Positions 23,667 to 32,422 of a DNA stretch of 64,000 bases are shown here, one piece after another. Source of the stretch: AC-32 sp963813435 (GTDB lineage Bacteria; Actinomycetota; Thermoleophilia; Gaiellales; Gaiellaceae). Made by a program: the position numbers and the translations under genes. The notes below the pieces were generated by a model. That model worked only from the letters and a program-made list of their open reading frames with translations. It had not been told where the DNA came from and ran no database searches. Where the stretch lies: positions 806,001 to 870,000 of the forward strand of contig CAWEYY010000003.1 of the NCBI GenBank assembly GCA_963813435.1, given 5' to 3'. Numbering within the stretch: position 1 is the first letter of the stretch; the number at the start of each line of letters is the position of its first letter.

Positions 23667-24220
23667 CCATGCGGCTTTGCGGCACTTTTCCGGGCTTCTA
23701 CGAGCTCAGAGACCCGGAAGAGCGGCCGCAGCTCTACACCAATGTTCGCGAGAGCTTCGGCTCCGCCTTCCTCGCGATCGACGACGCAGACCGCGCTCCT
23801 GACCTCGAGCGACGCCTCGCGGAGCGCCTCGATCGCGCCAACTGCGGCCCCTCCCGAGGTCACGACGTCCTCCACGAGGCATGCCAGCTCGCCCGCCTCG
23901 AAGACCCCTTCGAGCCGGTTCCCCGTCCCGTAGCCCTTGGCCTCCTTGCGGACGATCAGGAACGGGAGCCCGGAAGCGAGCGAGGCCGACGCGGCGAGCG
24001 CGACGGCGCCGAGCTCGGGGCCTGCGAGGCGCACGGCGCCGGGCTCGACATCCTGCACGGCCTCGGCGATCTGCTCGCCGAGCGGGCCGAGCAGGTCGGG
24101 CCGCGTCTCGAAGCGGTACTTGTCGAGGTAGTACTTCGAGCGGCGGCCCGAGCGGAGGAGGAAGTCGCCCTCCAGATAGGCGTGGTCGCAGAGCGCGGCC
24201 GCGAGTGCGTCCCTGTCCAC
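23663..24220 (-). CDS. pyrE: orotate phosphoribosyltransferase
   Basis: A 185-residue type I phosphoribosyltransferase that forms OMP from orotate and PRPP. The PRPP motif is ACLVEDVVTSGGAAVGAIEAL near 113-133, and the flexible loop RKEAKGYGTGNRLEG near 91 carries the expected lysines. The N-terminal LLRSGRRSKYYLDKYRFET binds orotate. The length is usual. It starts with GTG, two bases after the stop of a small membrane protein gene. Confidence 0.94.
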   Translation of the reverse strand: MDRDALAAALCDHAYLEGDFLLRSGRRSKYYLDKYRFETRPDLLGPLGEQIAEAVQDVEPGAVRLAGPELGAVALAASASLASGLPFLIVRKEAKGYGTGNRLEGVFEAGELACLVEDVVTSGGAAVGAIEALREASLEVRSAVCVVDREEGGAEALANIGVELRPLFRVSELVEARKSAAKPHG

Positions 24221-24222
24221 GC

Positions 24223-24429
24223 TCAGCGTGTGGCCGCGAGCAGCTCGCGCGCATGGGCGAGCAACCGGTCCGCGCCCGGCTGGCCTGCCGAGAGCGAGAC
24301 CATCGAGCCGTCGCGGAAGTAGAGCTCGACCCGCTCCCGCCGCCGGGCGGCGCGGTTGCGGAAATGGAGTGCGCCCGCGACCGAGCCGGCCGCGACGGCA
24401 AGGCCGGCGATCAGGTTACGACTTCGCAT
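24223..24429 (-). CDS. small membrane-associated protein, function unknown
   Basis: A 68-residue protein with an N-terminal hydrophobic segment (about 6-23, LIAGLAVAAGSVAGALHF). A basic patch RNRAARRRER follows, then a soluble tail with YFRDGSMVSLSAGQPGADRLLAHARELL. It starts with ATG and overlaps the end of the Roadblock gene by 14 bases, with pyrE two bases downstream, so it is expressed with both. I do not recognise the family. Confidence 0.6.
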   Translation of the reverse strand: MRSRNLIAGLAVAAGSVAGALHFRNRAARRRERVELYFRDGSMVSLSAGQPGADRLLAHARELLAATR

Positions 24430-24850
24430 CGCCGCTCTTCCTCGTCGTCCGGGCGGTCGTCGTCCGCTTGGCCGGCGCGCGCTTCGGCTTCGCCGGCTCC
24501 GCCTCGGGCTCGTCGCCCAGACCGTCCAGGCAGCGCTTGAGGTCGTAGAAGACCAGGCCGACGGTCGGCTCGGGCGCAGTCGTCGCGGCGATCACGTGAT
24601 CGCCGTCCGAGACGAGGAACACGCAGCCGTCGCGCAGGGACGCGTCGAGCTGCGCGAAGCCGGTCTCCTCATCGGGGCGGGCTTCTTCGGCCGTGCCCAG
24701 CAGCCCGAGGGCCGAGCCTGCAAGCAGTCGTGCCCGGTCGTCCTCCAGCGTCGAGGCGAGAACCGTGCCGTCGCGGTCGAAGACCACGGCGGCCTCGATC
24801 TGGGACGAGATCTCGATCATGTCCGTGAGGGCTTGTGCGGCAGGCGGCAT
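24416..24850 (-). CDS. Roadblock/LC7 domain protein with basic tail
   Basis: A 144-residue protein. Residues 1-110 form a Roadblock/LC7 domain (QALTDMIEISSQIEAAVVFD, a DGTVLASTLEDD turn, then GCVFLVSDGDHVIAATTAPEPTVGLVFYDLKRCL). Such domains usually partner small GTPases, as MglB does with MglA, or act as dimeric scaffolds. Residues 112-144 form a Pro/Lys/Arg/Ala/Thr-rich tail (KPKRAPAKRTTTARTTRK). No GTPase gene is adjacent. The ATG at 24850 is chosen because it begins the domain; the frame is open far upstream antisense to yihY. Confidence 0.75.
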   Translation of the reverse strand: MPPAAQALTDMIEISSQIEAAVVFDRDGTVLASTLEDDRARLLAGSALGLLGTAEEARPDEETGFAQLDASLRDGCVFLVSDGDHVIAATTAPEPTVGLVFYDLKRCLDGLGDEPEAEPAKPKRAPAKRTTTARTTRKSGDAKS

Positions 24851-24907
24851 CAGCGGTGACGCTAGCACCTCGCGCCCGCCGACGGCGCGGGCGCCCATAC
24901 TCCCGCC

Positions 24908-25729
24908 ATGCCAGGCGCGCGCGATCCGTTCGCGAAGTTCTTCGCGGACCGCGGCCCGCATCTCGCGGCGATGATCGCCTACTTCGCGCTGCTCTCGTTC
25001 ATCCCGCTCCTGTTCCTGAGCGTCTCGCTGCTCGGCCTCGCCGGACGGCCGGACGAGTCGAGCTATCTCGTCACGGAGCTCGAGCGCGCGTTCCCGGGCA
25101 GCTCGGTGACCAGCATCGTGGACACGGTCGACGAGATCCGGCGTCACGCGACAGCGCTCGGCATCGTCGGCGCGGCAACGCTCGTCTGGGCCTCGCTCTC
25201 GCTCTTCAGCGTGCTCGAGTCGGCGTTCAACATCGTCTACGGGCAGCCGAACCGGTCGTTCCTGCGCGGGAAGCTGCTGGCCGTCGGGCTGATGCTCCTC
25301 TCGCTCGTGATGCTCTTCGTCGGGCTGCTGATCGGCTCGTTCGGCTTCGACCTGCTCAAGCGCTACGCGGACGGCCTCGCGAGCAACTCCGTGGTCGCCT
25401 ACGGGCTCTCGGTCGTGTTTTCGCTGGCCGCGGTGCTCGTCTTCCTGCTCGCGGTCTACTACTTCCTGACGAACGTCGAGCACTCGTTCCTCGACGTCGT
25501 GCCCGGCGCGGTCGTCGTCGCGGTCGTGCTCGAGGCGAGCTTCCAGGCGCTGCCGCTCTACGTGCGCTACTCGAGCAACGTCGTCACGCTGAAGGCCTTC
25601 GGCGCGCCGGCCCTTCTGCTCGTGTGGCTCTACGTGATGGCGAACGTGATCGTCTTCGGCGCCGAGATCAACTGGTGGCTCTCCTCGCACCGGAAGCGAG
25701 AGGTCGCCGAGCCGTCAGGTCTTGCCTAG
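24908..25729 (+). CDS. YihY/virulence factor BrkB family membrane protein
   Basis: A 273-residue integral membrane protein with six hydrophobic segments. The family signatures are AAMIAYFALLSFIPLLFLS near 20, VWASLSLFSVLESAFNIVYG near 90, the GxxLLxV pattern in the third segment, and the C-terminal VWLYVMANVIVFGAEINW near 240. The function is uncertain; members were once called RNase BN in error. The 3' end overlaps the convergent rdgB gene by 15 bases. Confidence 0.9.
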   Translation: MPGARDPFAKFFADRGPHLAAMIAYFALLSFIPLLFLSVSLLGLAGRPDESSYLVTELERAFPGSSVTSIVDTVDEIRRHATALGIVGAATLVWASLSLFSVLESAFNIVYGQPNRSFLRGKLLAVGLMLLSLVMLFVGLLIGSFGFDLLKRYADGLASNSVVAYGLSVVFSLAAVLVFLLAVYYFLTNVEHSFLDVVPGAVVVAVVLEASFQALPLYVRYSSNVVTLKAFGAPALLLVWLYVMANVIVFGAEINWWLSSHRKREVAEPSGLA

Positions 25730-26275
25730 CAAGTCTTGCGTCGCGCGGGCCCGGTGGGAGTTGCGCGACTTCCAGTCGTTTCCGAGCTCGGCGACGGTTC
25801 GCTCGTCGCCCTCGGGGACGAAGATTGGGTCGTAGCCGAACCCCTCCGACCCGCGCGCCTCGTCGGCGATCCGGCCCTCGAGCGTGCCGGTGCCACGCAC
25901 TTCGCGGCCGTCCGGAGCGATCAGGACGAGCTCGCAGACGTATCGCGCTCGCCGACCATTACCTTCGACCCCGCGCAGCTCGCCGAGGAGCTTGGCGACC
26001 GCCTCGCCGCCCTCAGGCGCGTAGCGGGCCGACCGGATCCCGGGCGCGCCGCCGAGGCTGTCGACCTCGAGGCCGGAGTCCTCGCCGAGCATCCACGCGT
26101 GCTGCGGCCCCAGCGAGCGGCCGTACAGCGCCTTGGCGCGCGCGTTCTCGTAGTACGAGTCGGCCGTCTCCTCCGGATAGCCGTCGGCGTCGAGCAGCTC
26201 GAGCTCCCAGCCGGGGAGGAGCGCCGCCAGCTCGCGGAGCTTGTTCCGGTTCTGCGAGCAGAGCCGCGCTCTCAA
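25715..26275 (-). CDS. rdgB: non-canonical purine NTP pyrophosphatase (RdgB/HAM1)
   Basis: A 186-residue Ham1 enzyme that hydrolyses dITP, XTP and similar nucleotides. Conserved features are the N-terminal SQNRNKLREL loop near 7-16, ENARAKALYG near 43, the catalytic LGEDSGLEVDSLGG GAPGIRSARY region near 62-84, GFGYDPIFVPEG near 144 and the C-terminal KSRNSHRARA. The start is a TTG at 26275, which lies inside a dispersed two-hairpin repeat. No better start exists because the conserved domain begins within six residues. Confidence 0.93.
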   Translation of the reverse strand: MRARLCSQNRNKLRELAALLPGWELELLDADGYPEETADSYYENARAKALYGRSLGPQHAWMLGEDSGLEVDSLGGAPGIRSARYAPEGGEAVAKLLGELRGVEGNGRRARYVCELVLIAPDGREVRGTGTLEGRIADEARGSEGFGYDPIFVPEGDERTVAELGNDWKSRNSHRARATQDLLGKT

Positions 26276-26340
26276 GGCGTCGCTTGCGATGCCGACCTCA
26301 GGACGCGCGAGCTCTGCTCGTGCGTCCGTCTGAAATGACC
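26271..26340 (-). repeat. dispersed two-hairpin element, copy 3
   Basis: Read on the minus strand it starts GGTCATTTCAGACGGA (26325-26340). Hairpin A is GGACG-CA-CGAGC, loop AGA, GCTCG-CG-CGTCC (26301-26327). Linker CTGAGGTC leads to hairpin B, GGCATCGC-AA-GCGACGCC (26276-26293), then TTGAG, where the TTG is the rdgB start. Against the copy at 12.9 kb, most changed bases in the stems are paired changes. Confidence 0.6.
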
Positions 26341-26375
26341 GGTCGAACCGGATGCGTTCTTCTCCAGGCAGTCGG

Positions 26376-27059
26376 TCAATCCGTCCAGCGGATCTCCAGG
26401 ACGTGGTCGAGCTCGGCGAGTTCGGCCACGATCGCGGGCGCGTCGACTCTCGGCGGGAGCGTCACGTCCAGTAGCACCGTCCTCCGGTCGGCCTCGTGCG
26501 AGATTTCGAGCGAGTGCAGCCTCGCACCCTTCCCTTCGAGCGCCGAGATCAGCGGCGCCGGGCTCTCGCCCGAGGGCAGCTGTGCGAGCAGGCGGCTCGT
26601 CTGCGGGCGGAACCGCGGGATCAGCGCCTGGCCCACGATTCGCAGCGGCCAGAGCAGCAGGAGGACGATCACCGTGGTCAACACCGCGCCCGAGTAGTAG
26701 CCGGCGCCCGCGCTCAGCCCGATCGCGGCGGCCACCCACAGCGTCGCGGCCGTGGTCAGCCCGCGCACCGTGAAGCCCTGGCGGATGATCGCGCCCGCGC
26801 CGAGGAAGCCGATCCCGGTCACGACCCCGGCCGCGACCCTTGTCGGGTCGACGCCGCGGGAAAACTCGCTGAAGCCGTAGGCCCCGGCGAGCGCGAACAG
26901 CGCCGAGCCCACGGCGACGAGCATGTGGGTGCGGAAGCCCGCGCCCCGCTCCCGGAGCTCGCGCTCGAGCCCGATCGCGCCACCGAGCGCGGCGGCCACT
27001 CCGAGCCGCGCGAAGACCTCCCACCAGCTGAGGGCCGCGACGCTAGCCGCCAGCAGCAT
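26376..27059 (-). CDS. mgtC: MgtC/SapB family membrane protein
   Basis: A 227-residue protein. The N-terminal membrane domain (about 1-145) has the MgtC family motifs ALGGAIGLERELRERGAGFRTH, VGSALFAL, GIGFLGAGAII and VRGLTTAATLWVAAAIGL. A C-terminal ACT-like cytosolic domain (about 150-227) follows. MgtC proteins are linked to magnesium limitation and intracellular survival. The ATG start overlaps the rph stop by 17 bases, so it is probably in the murI-rph transcript. Confidence 0.92.
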   Translation of the reverse strand: MLLAASVAALSWWEVFARLGVAAALGGAIGLERELRERGAGFRTHMLVAVGSALFALAGAYGFSEFSRGVDPTRVAAGVVTGIGFLGAGAIIRQGFTVRGLTTAATLWVAAAIGLSAGAGYYSGAVLTTVIVLLLLWPLRIVGQALIPRFRPQTSRLLAQLPSGESPAPLISALEGKGARLHSLEISHEADRRTVLLDVTLPPRVDAPAIVAELAELDHVLEIRWTD

Positions 27060-27753
27060 CGAGCGCCTGCCTCTGGGCCGCGCCGATCGTCTCGATCCCC
27101 GAGGCAGCCAGATCGAGCAGCGTGTCGAGCTCGGCCCGTGCGAACGGCGCGCGCTCGGCCGTGGCCTGCACCTCGACGAGCCGGCCGTCCCCGGTGAGGA
27201 CGACGTTCAGGTCGACCTCCGCGCTCGAGTCCTCCTCGTAGTCGAGGTCGAGCAACTGCTCGCCCTCCACGATCCCGACCGACACTGCGCCGACCGAGTC
27301 GCGCAGGACGCGGCCGAGCCCGGCCCGGTCGAGCGCCCGCGCGGCCGCGACGTAGGCGCCCGAGATCGCGGCGCAGCGGGTGCCGCCGTCTGCCTGGAGG
27401 ACGTCGCAGTCGAGCCAGAGCGTCCGCTCGCCGAGCGCCTCCATGTCCGCGACCGCCCGGATCGCGCGGCCGATCAGCCGCTGGATCTCGACGGTCCGGC
27501 CCTTCTGCTTCCCGGCGCTCGCCTCGCGCGCGGTGCGCTCGCCCGTCGAGGCGGGCAGGAGCGAGTACTCCGCGGTCAGCCAGCCCCGCCCGGAGTCGCG
27601 CATCCAGCGAGGAACGTGCTCGTCGAGCGAGGCCGTGCACAGGACTCGCGTCTTGCCCTGTGAGTAGAGGACGGCGCCGAGTGGCTGCTCGAGGTAGTCC
27701 ATCTCCAACGAGACAGGGCGCAGCTCGTTTTCACGCCTCCCGTCGTGCCTCAT
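27043..27753 (-). CDS. rph: ribonuclease PH
   Basis: A 236-residue phosphorolytic exoribonuclease that trims tRNA 3' ends. Conserved parts are the N-terminal RHDGRRENELRPV, CTASLDEHVPRWM, GRGWLTAEYSLLPASTGER near 60, QRLIGRAIRAV near 92, the DCDVLQADGGTRCAAISGA active-site segment near 114 and LDLDYEEDSSAEVDLNVV near 168. The length is typical. The ATG start overlaps the murI stop (ATGA). Confidence 0.96.
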   Translation of the reverse strand: MRHDGRRENELRPVSLEMDYLEQPLGAVLYSQGKTRVLCTASLDEHVPRWMRDSGRGWLTAEYSLLPASTGERTAREASAGKQKGRTVEIQRLIGRAIRAVADMEALGERTLWLDCDVLQADGGTRCAAISGAYVAAARALDRAGLGRVLRDSVGAVSVGIVEGEQLLDLDYEEDSSAEVDLNVVLTGDGRLVEVQATAERAPFARAELDTLLDLAASGIETIGAAQRQALDAAGG

Positions 27754-28571
27754 GCAGGAAGCGCCTCGAGGTCGGCCAGCGCGACCTGCTCGACGTCGCC
27801 GAGCGGCAGCTGGAGGAAGCGCTCGCCCAGCTCGCGAAAGAGCGCAGGGTCACCCGTGGTCAGGAAGCGGTAGGCGCCCTCGCGGCCGGGTTGGTTCTCG
27901 ATGCCCTTTCGCGCGAGCGTCTCGGCGACCTCGCGAGCCGTCTCCTCTGCCGAGAAGACGAGCGTGACGTCGCGCCCGAAGACGCGCTGGAAGATCGGGC
28001 GGATCAGCGGGTAGTGCGTGCAGCCAAGGATGACCGTGTCCACGCCTGCGTCCTTCAGCGGCGACGCGTACTCGCGCACGGCCTCCGTGGTCTGCGCGGA
28101 GAACGGGTCGTCGCTCTCGATCAGCGGCACGAGCCGCGGGCAGGCGACCGACACGAGCTCCGAGCCCGCGTCGAGCGCGCGGACGAGCGCCGCGTAGCGG
28201 CCGGCCTCGATCGTCGCCTGGGTCGCGAGCAGCCCGATCCGCCGGTTGCGCGTCGCCTGGACGGCCGCGTAGGCCTCGGGCGTGATCACGCCGACGACCG
28301 GGACGGTCAGCTCCTCCTGCAGGCGTGCCAGGCCCGCCGAGGTGGCCGCGTTGCAGGCGACGAGCACGAGCTTCACATCCTGGGCCTGGAGGTAGATGCC
28401 GATCTCGTGCGCGAAGCGGCGAATCTCGTTCAGGTGCCGCGGCCCGTACGGCAGCCGCGCGTGGTCGCCGAGGTAGACGAAGTCCTCGTGCGGCATCGTC
28501 ACGAGGCACTCGTGCAGGACGGTCAGGCCGCCCACGCCAGAGTCGAAGACACCGACCGGCCGCGGATCCAC
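27750..28571 (-). CDS. murI: glutamate racemase
   Basis: A 273-residue cofactor-independent racemase that supplies D-glutamate for peptidoglycan. The N-terminal VGVFDSGVGGLTVL holds the substrate aspartate/serine, the first catalytic cysteine is in VACNAATSA near 74 and the second in LGCTHYPLI near 184. The length is typical. The GTG at 28571 gives the family N-terminus. The next gene is divergent, 34 bases away. Confidence 0.95.
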   Translation of the reverse strand: MDPRPVGVFDSGVGGLTVLHECLVTMPHEDFVYLGDHARLPYGPRHLNEIRRFAHEIGIYLQAQDVKLVLVACNAATSAGLARLQEELTVPVVGVITPEAYAAVQATRNRRIGLLATQATIEAGRYAALVRALDAGSELVSVACPRLVPLIESDDPFSAQTTEAVREYASPLKDAGVDTVILGCTHYPLIRPIFQRVFGRDVTLVFSAEETAREVAETLARKGIENQPGREGAYRFLTTGDPALFRELGERFLQLPLGDVEQVALADLEALPA

Positions 28572-28605
28572 AGGCCGATTGTAGAAGCGGCTACCCTTCG
28601 CGGCC

Positions 28606-30018
28606 GTGGGTCGCTGGTTTCTGGTGGTTTTGTGTGCATTCGCGTGCGCGCTGTTCGGCGCTGGCCGCGCGTCTGCGTATTCGCCGAGCGACACCTCGAT
28701 CACGACGGACGACAACGTCAAGCTCGCGGCGACGCTGTACGAGCCCGACGGGGCGCCGCCGCCGCAGGGCTGGCCCGCGCTCGTACTCTTCCACGGCCTC
28801 GGCAGCGACCGCCAGAGCCTCGACTCGATCGCCAAGGGCTGGGCGAACACGTTCGCGGTGCTGACGTTCGACGCGCGCGGCCACGGCGAGTCGGAAGGGC
28901 TCAGCTCGATCGACGGCCCGCGCGAGATCGCCGACACGAGAGAGGTCTTCGACTGGCTCGCCGCACGGCCCGAGATCGACCACAACCGGATCGGCGCGTG
29001 GGGCATCTCGCTCGGCGGCGGCGCCGTCTTGCGCTCGCTCGGCCTCGGCGTCCCGTGGGCCGCGGTGGAGGTCGTCGAGACCTGGACGAACCTCTACAGC
29101 GCGCTCGCGCCGCAGAATCTGACCAAGTCGGGCGCGATCTACAGCTTCCTGAACGCCCTCCCGCAGGACCGGCTCGACCCCTCGGTGCTCGCGATCAAGG
29201 ACGACGCGCTCGCGAGCAAGAACCTCGACGCGCTGAGCCGCTGGGCGAGGCTGCGCTCGAGCGGCTCGCTGCTCTCCAAGGTCAAGAAGCCGGTCTACTT
29301 CTTCCAGGGCCGGCGCGACTTCGCGTTCGACATCGACCAGGCGCGCAACGGCTACAAGCTCGTCAACGGCCCGAAGCGCCTCTACATCGGGGACTTCGGC
29401 CACTCGCCGTCCACGTTCCCCGGGCCTGACATCAAGCAGGTGCTCGCGGAGGGCACGCGCTGGTTCTCGCGCTACCTGCTCGGAGTTCCGACGAGCCTGC
29501 CCCGCTATCCGTTCTCGCTCTCGCCCGACCCGTGGCGCGGAAAGGCGCGCACGTACCCGGCCGCGCCGAAGACCGCCGGCCTGAAGGTCACCTTCCAGGG
29601 ACGGAACATGCTCACGGGAGTGGCCAAGGCCGCGCGCACGACGGGCCGCCTCCCCGGGCGGATCGAGACGTTCGGCGCCGCAACCGTGCGCGTGCCCGCG
29701 AAGCTCTCGGGCGGCTGGTCGAGGCTCGTCGCCGTGCTCACCGCGAAGACCCCGCGCGGGAAGGTGATCGTCGTCAGCGAGGGCGGCGTCAACACCGTCG
29801 GCAAGAAGGGGGCGCGCTGGCTCACGATCCGGCTGCTCGACACCGCGACGCTCGTTCCCCGCGGATCCAAGCTGACCCTTACGCTCGCCTCGAGCTCGAT
29901 GGCGCAGAACCCCGGAAACCTGCTCTACCTCGACCTCCCGATGCCCTCCACGGCCAGGATCACGCTCGGCCCCGCGCAGCTCACGCTCCCCGTCCTGCGG
30001 AGCCCGGTTTCCCGGTGA
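28606..30018 (+). CDS. secreted alpha/beta hydrolase (X-Pro dipeptidyl-peptidase S15-like)
   Basis: A 470-residue exported hydrolase with a signal peptide at 1-24 (VVLCAFACALFGAGRASA). The alpha/beta core follows: oxyanion region LVLFHGLGSDRQ near 59, FDARGHGES near 90, nucleophile elbow GISLGGG near 134, a probable acid in QGRRDFAFD near 235 and histidine in DFGHSPSTFP near 267. A C-terminal jelly-roll-like domain (about 310-470) fits the S15/CocE architecture. The substrate could be a peptide or an ester. It starts with GTG. Confidence 0.82.
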   Translation: MGRWFLVVLCAFACALFGAGRASAYSPSDTSITTDDNVKLAATLYEPDGAPPPQGWPALVLFHGLGSDRQSLDSIAKGWANTFAVLTFDARGHGESEGLSSIDGPREIADTREVFDWLAARPEIDHNRIGAWGISLGGGAVLRSLGLGVPWAAVEVVETWTNLYSALAPQNLTKSGAIYSFLNALPQDRLDPSVLAIKDDALASKNLDALSRWARLRSSGSLLSKVKKPVYFFQGRRDFAFDIDQARNGYKLVNGPKRLYIGDFGHSPSTFPGPDIKQVLAEGTRWFSRYLLGVPTSLPRYPFSLSPDPWRGKARTYPAAPKTAGLKVTFQGRNMLTGVAKAARTTGRLPGRIETFGAATVRVPAKLSGGWSRLVAVLTAKTPRGKVIVVSEGGVNTVGKKGARWLTIRLLDTATLVPRGSKLTLTLASSSMAQNPGNLLYLDLPMPSTARITLGPAQLTLPVLRSPVSR

Positions 30019-31227
30019 AGCGCGGCGGGCTCGTCCTCCTCGCGGCCTTCGCGCTCTCGGTTCCGGCAGCGGGCGGCGGGCAGGTCGGCACTCCCGGGGG
30101 TCACCGCGAAGCAGATCCTGATCGGCGGGACCGTCCCGCTCACCGGCCCCGCGTCGCCGTTCGGCGTGGTCGGCCCGGCGGCGAACGCATACTTCAAGTG
30201 GGTGAACGCCCACGGCGGCGTCCACGGGCGGAAGATCAAGTACCTCTACCGCGACGACGCGTACGACCCGTCGAAGACGCTCGACCAGACGCGCGAGCTG
30301 GTGGAGCAGGACAAGGTCTTCGCGATCTTCAACACGGTCGGCACCGAGCACACCCTCGCGATCCGCGGCTACCTGAACGCGCTCAAGATCCCCGAGATCT
30401 TCGCGGGAACCGGCGCCGCCAAGATCGGCAAGGGCTACAAGCAGTACCCGTGGACGATGGGCTACCTGCCGAGCTTCGAGGGCGAGGGCGCGATTTACGG
30501 GCGCTACCTCGTCGCCCACAAGCCCAAGGCGAAGATCGCCGTCCTCTACGAGAACAGCGACTACGGAAACGACCTCTTGCGTGGCCTGCAGCGCGGCCTC
30601 GGCAAGCACGCGTCGCAAATCGTCGCGAAGGCCTCGTACGAGGTGACCGACACCGACGTGAAGTCGCAGGTCGCGAAGCTGCGAGCCTCGAAGGCGGACA
30701 CATTCATGCTCTTCGCCCTCCCGACCTACGCGATCCAGACCTTCCTCTACGCCTACCAGCTCGGCTGGTTCCCGCGCTTCTTCGTCAGCGCGGTCTCGAT
30801 CGAGCCGACGATCATGAGCATCGCCCGGTCGAACACGCACGGGAAGGAGACGAACGGCGCGCTCAGCTTCGCGTTCGTCAAGGACCCGACCTCGCCCGCC
30901 TGGAAGAAGGACCCGGCCGTGCGCCTCTACCGGAAGATCATGAAGCGATACCTCCCGAAGGGACGGCTCGGCGACGTCTACAACTGGTACGGCATGACCG
31001 TCGCCTATTCGATGGTCGACGCCCTGCGCCACGCGGGCAAGAACCTCACCCGCGCGAGCCTCCTCCGCGCGGCCAGGCACATGAACGAGAAGACCAATCC
31101 GTTCCTGCTTCCGGGCGTGCACGTGAAGACGAGCCCGAAGAACTACTTCCCGATCGCGAAGGCCCGGATGGTGCGCTACAAGAAGAACCTCTGGGTGCTC
31201 TTCGGACCGCTCGTGAACCCGCGCTAG
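30015..31227 (+). CDS. ABC transporter substrate-binding protein (branched-chain amino acid type), frameshifted near its start
   Basis: A Peripla_BP_6-type receptor. The signal peptide (VKRGGLVLLAAFALSVPA, from a GTG at 30015) and the mature domain (VTAKQILIGGTVPLTGPASP onward) lie in different frames. Removing one G from the five-G run at 30096-30100 joins them smoothly as GTPGVTAKQIL. Downstream the frame is intact to 31227, with ANAYFKWVNAHGGVHGRKI, KVFAIFNTVGTEHTLAI and AVLYENSDYGNDLL-like segments typical of the family. An automated caller would start at 30166. No permease or ATPase genes adjoin it. Confidence 0.85.
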
Positions 31228-31321
31228 TCAATCCGTGAACTTGGGTGTTAACTATTGCGGTGCTGGAAACGTCTCAGCGAGATGGATGAAACCCAGGGGG
31301 CTTACTACGAAAGAAGGGGCA
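31228..31321 (+). promoter_or_regulatory. leader of the frameshifted secreted protein gene
   Basis: 94 bases, lower in GC than the surroundings. AAGAAGGGGC directly precedes the ATG at 31322 and is the likely ribosome-binding site. I examined it for a riboswitch and recognise no known class. Confidence 0.25.
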
Positions 31322-32410
31322 ATGAAGAACTCACTCCGCTTGATGCTGCTCGTGGTCCTCGCCGCGATCGGCATCAGCGTCACGGGGTCGGCTAAGGCCG
31401 CGTATGACCCCAAGCTCGGGCCGTTCCTCACGGTCGAGCAGTCGAGCTACAAGGTCGGCGCGGCGAGCACCGTCGACTTCGTCGTCTTCTCGGATCCGGC
31501 GAACGACGCGACCGCGAAGATGCAGATCTTCTCGCCGGCCGGCTACAGCAGCACCCTGGGCCACGCCCCGGGGACGGTGCTCGGCAAGGCGTTCGCGCTG
31601 GTCAAGGCGAACGCGCTCGGAGGGGCGATCCTCCCGCTGGCGGGCGACGTCGTCGTCGGAAATCCCGCAGACGCCGCGCTGATGGCCGCGTCGCTGCAGT
31701 GCACCGGGAAGTCGACCAATCCGGGCCAGGAGATCTGGGTGCTGAACACGCAAGCTCCAGGGACAGGCCGTGCAGGTGCCCGCGTTCGTGAACAAGGTCG
31801 GGCCGTACCTGATCCAGCAGATCTGCCTGCCCGCCCCTGCGAACGCGACGTTCCAGGCCCAGCTGATCGAGGCCGACTACTACGTCAAGGGCGTCTTCAC
31901 GAACGCCGGCTCGAGCGGCGGCTACCAGTGGGACGGCATCTTCACGCCGTACACCGGGCACGACGCCGAACCCGGCCGGGACGGTCGAGTACCGGAGCTA
32001 CGCCGGACTGCCCTCCTCGCTCACGCTCAAGCGCGTGAAGAGCAAGCCGTCGGTCGTCTCGTTCTCCGGCAAGCTCTCGGTCGCGGGCCTCGATCCGAGA
32101 GGACATCAAGATCGACCTCTACGCGGGCGCGAAGGTCCTGCCCGCGCCGGGTGCGATCGTCGCCGGGACCGGCAAGCGGGTCGTCCGGTCGAAGCCGATC
32201 AAGACCACAAAGGGCACGTTCACGTTCACGCGCCCGAAGGTGAAGAAGAAGACGTACTTCCAGGCGCGCTTCCAGAGCTACGGGATCGAGGGCTCCTGCG
32301 ACGGGCCGTCCCCGTCAGGCCAGCCGATCCCGTGCACGGGAACCGATCTGGGGCCGATGACGAGCGCCCAGATCAAGGTCCTCCCGCCCAAGAAGAAGAA
32401 GCACAAGTAG
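31322..32410 (+). pseudogene. secreted protein of unknown function broken by three +1 frameshifts
   Basis: The product would have a signal peptide (LRLMLLVVLAAIGISVTG) and about 360 residues. The first part (AAYDPKLGPFLTVEQSSYKV to EIWVLNT) is in frame with the ATG. The frame then shifts near 31749-31752 (continuing KLQGQAVQVPAFVNKV), again near 31961-31970 (continuing PNPAGTVEYRSYAG) and near 32096-32103 (continuing EDIKIDLYAGAKV), ending with a lysine-rich tail (LPPKKKKHK) and TAG. All three shifts are single extra bases and sum to a full codon. It looks like an intact gene with sequencing or assembly insertions, or a recent pseudogene. Confidence 0.7.
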
Positions 32411-32422
32411 CGAACGAACGGT

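Noticed and set aside
26300..26345. tRNA-like sequence (GGTTCGACC resembling a T arm) near rdgB
   Set aside because: No acceptor, D or anticodon stems can be drawn around it; the region is explained by the dispersed two-hairpin element.
28591..31122. 843-codon minus-strand open frame opposite the alpha/beta hydrolase and binding-protein genes
   Set aside because: Composition is Arg/Asp/Val/Leu-rich with no domain motif, as expected for an antisense shadow in high-GC DNA; the plus strand holds clear families.
31228..31321. Riboswitch in the leader of the frameshifted secreted protein gene
   Set aside because: GAAACGTCTCAGCGAGATGG has some aptamer-like look, but I could not match it to any known class or draw a convincing multi-stem fold.
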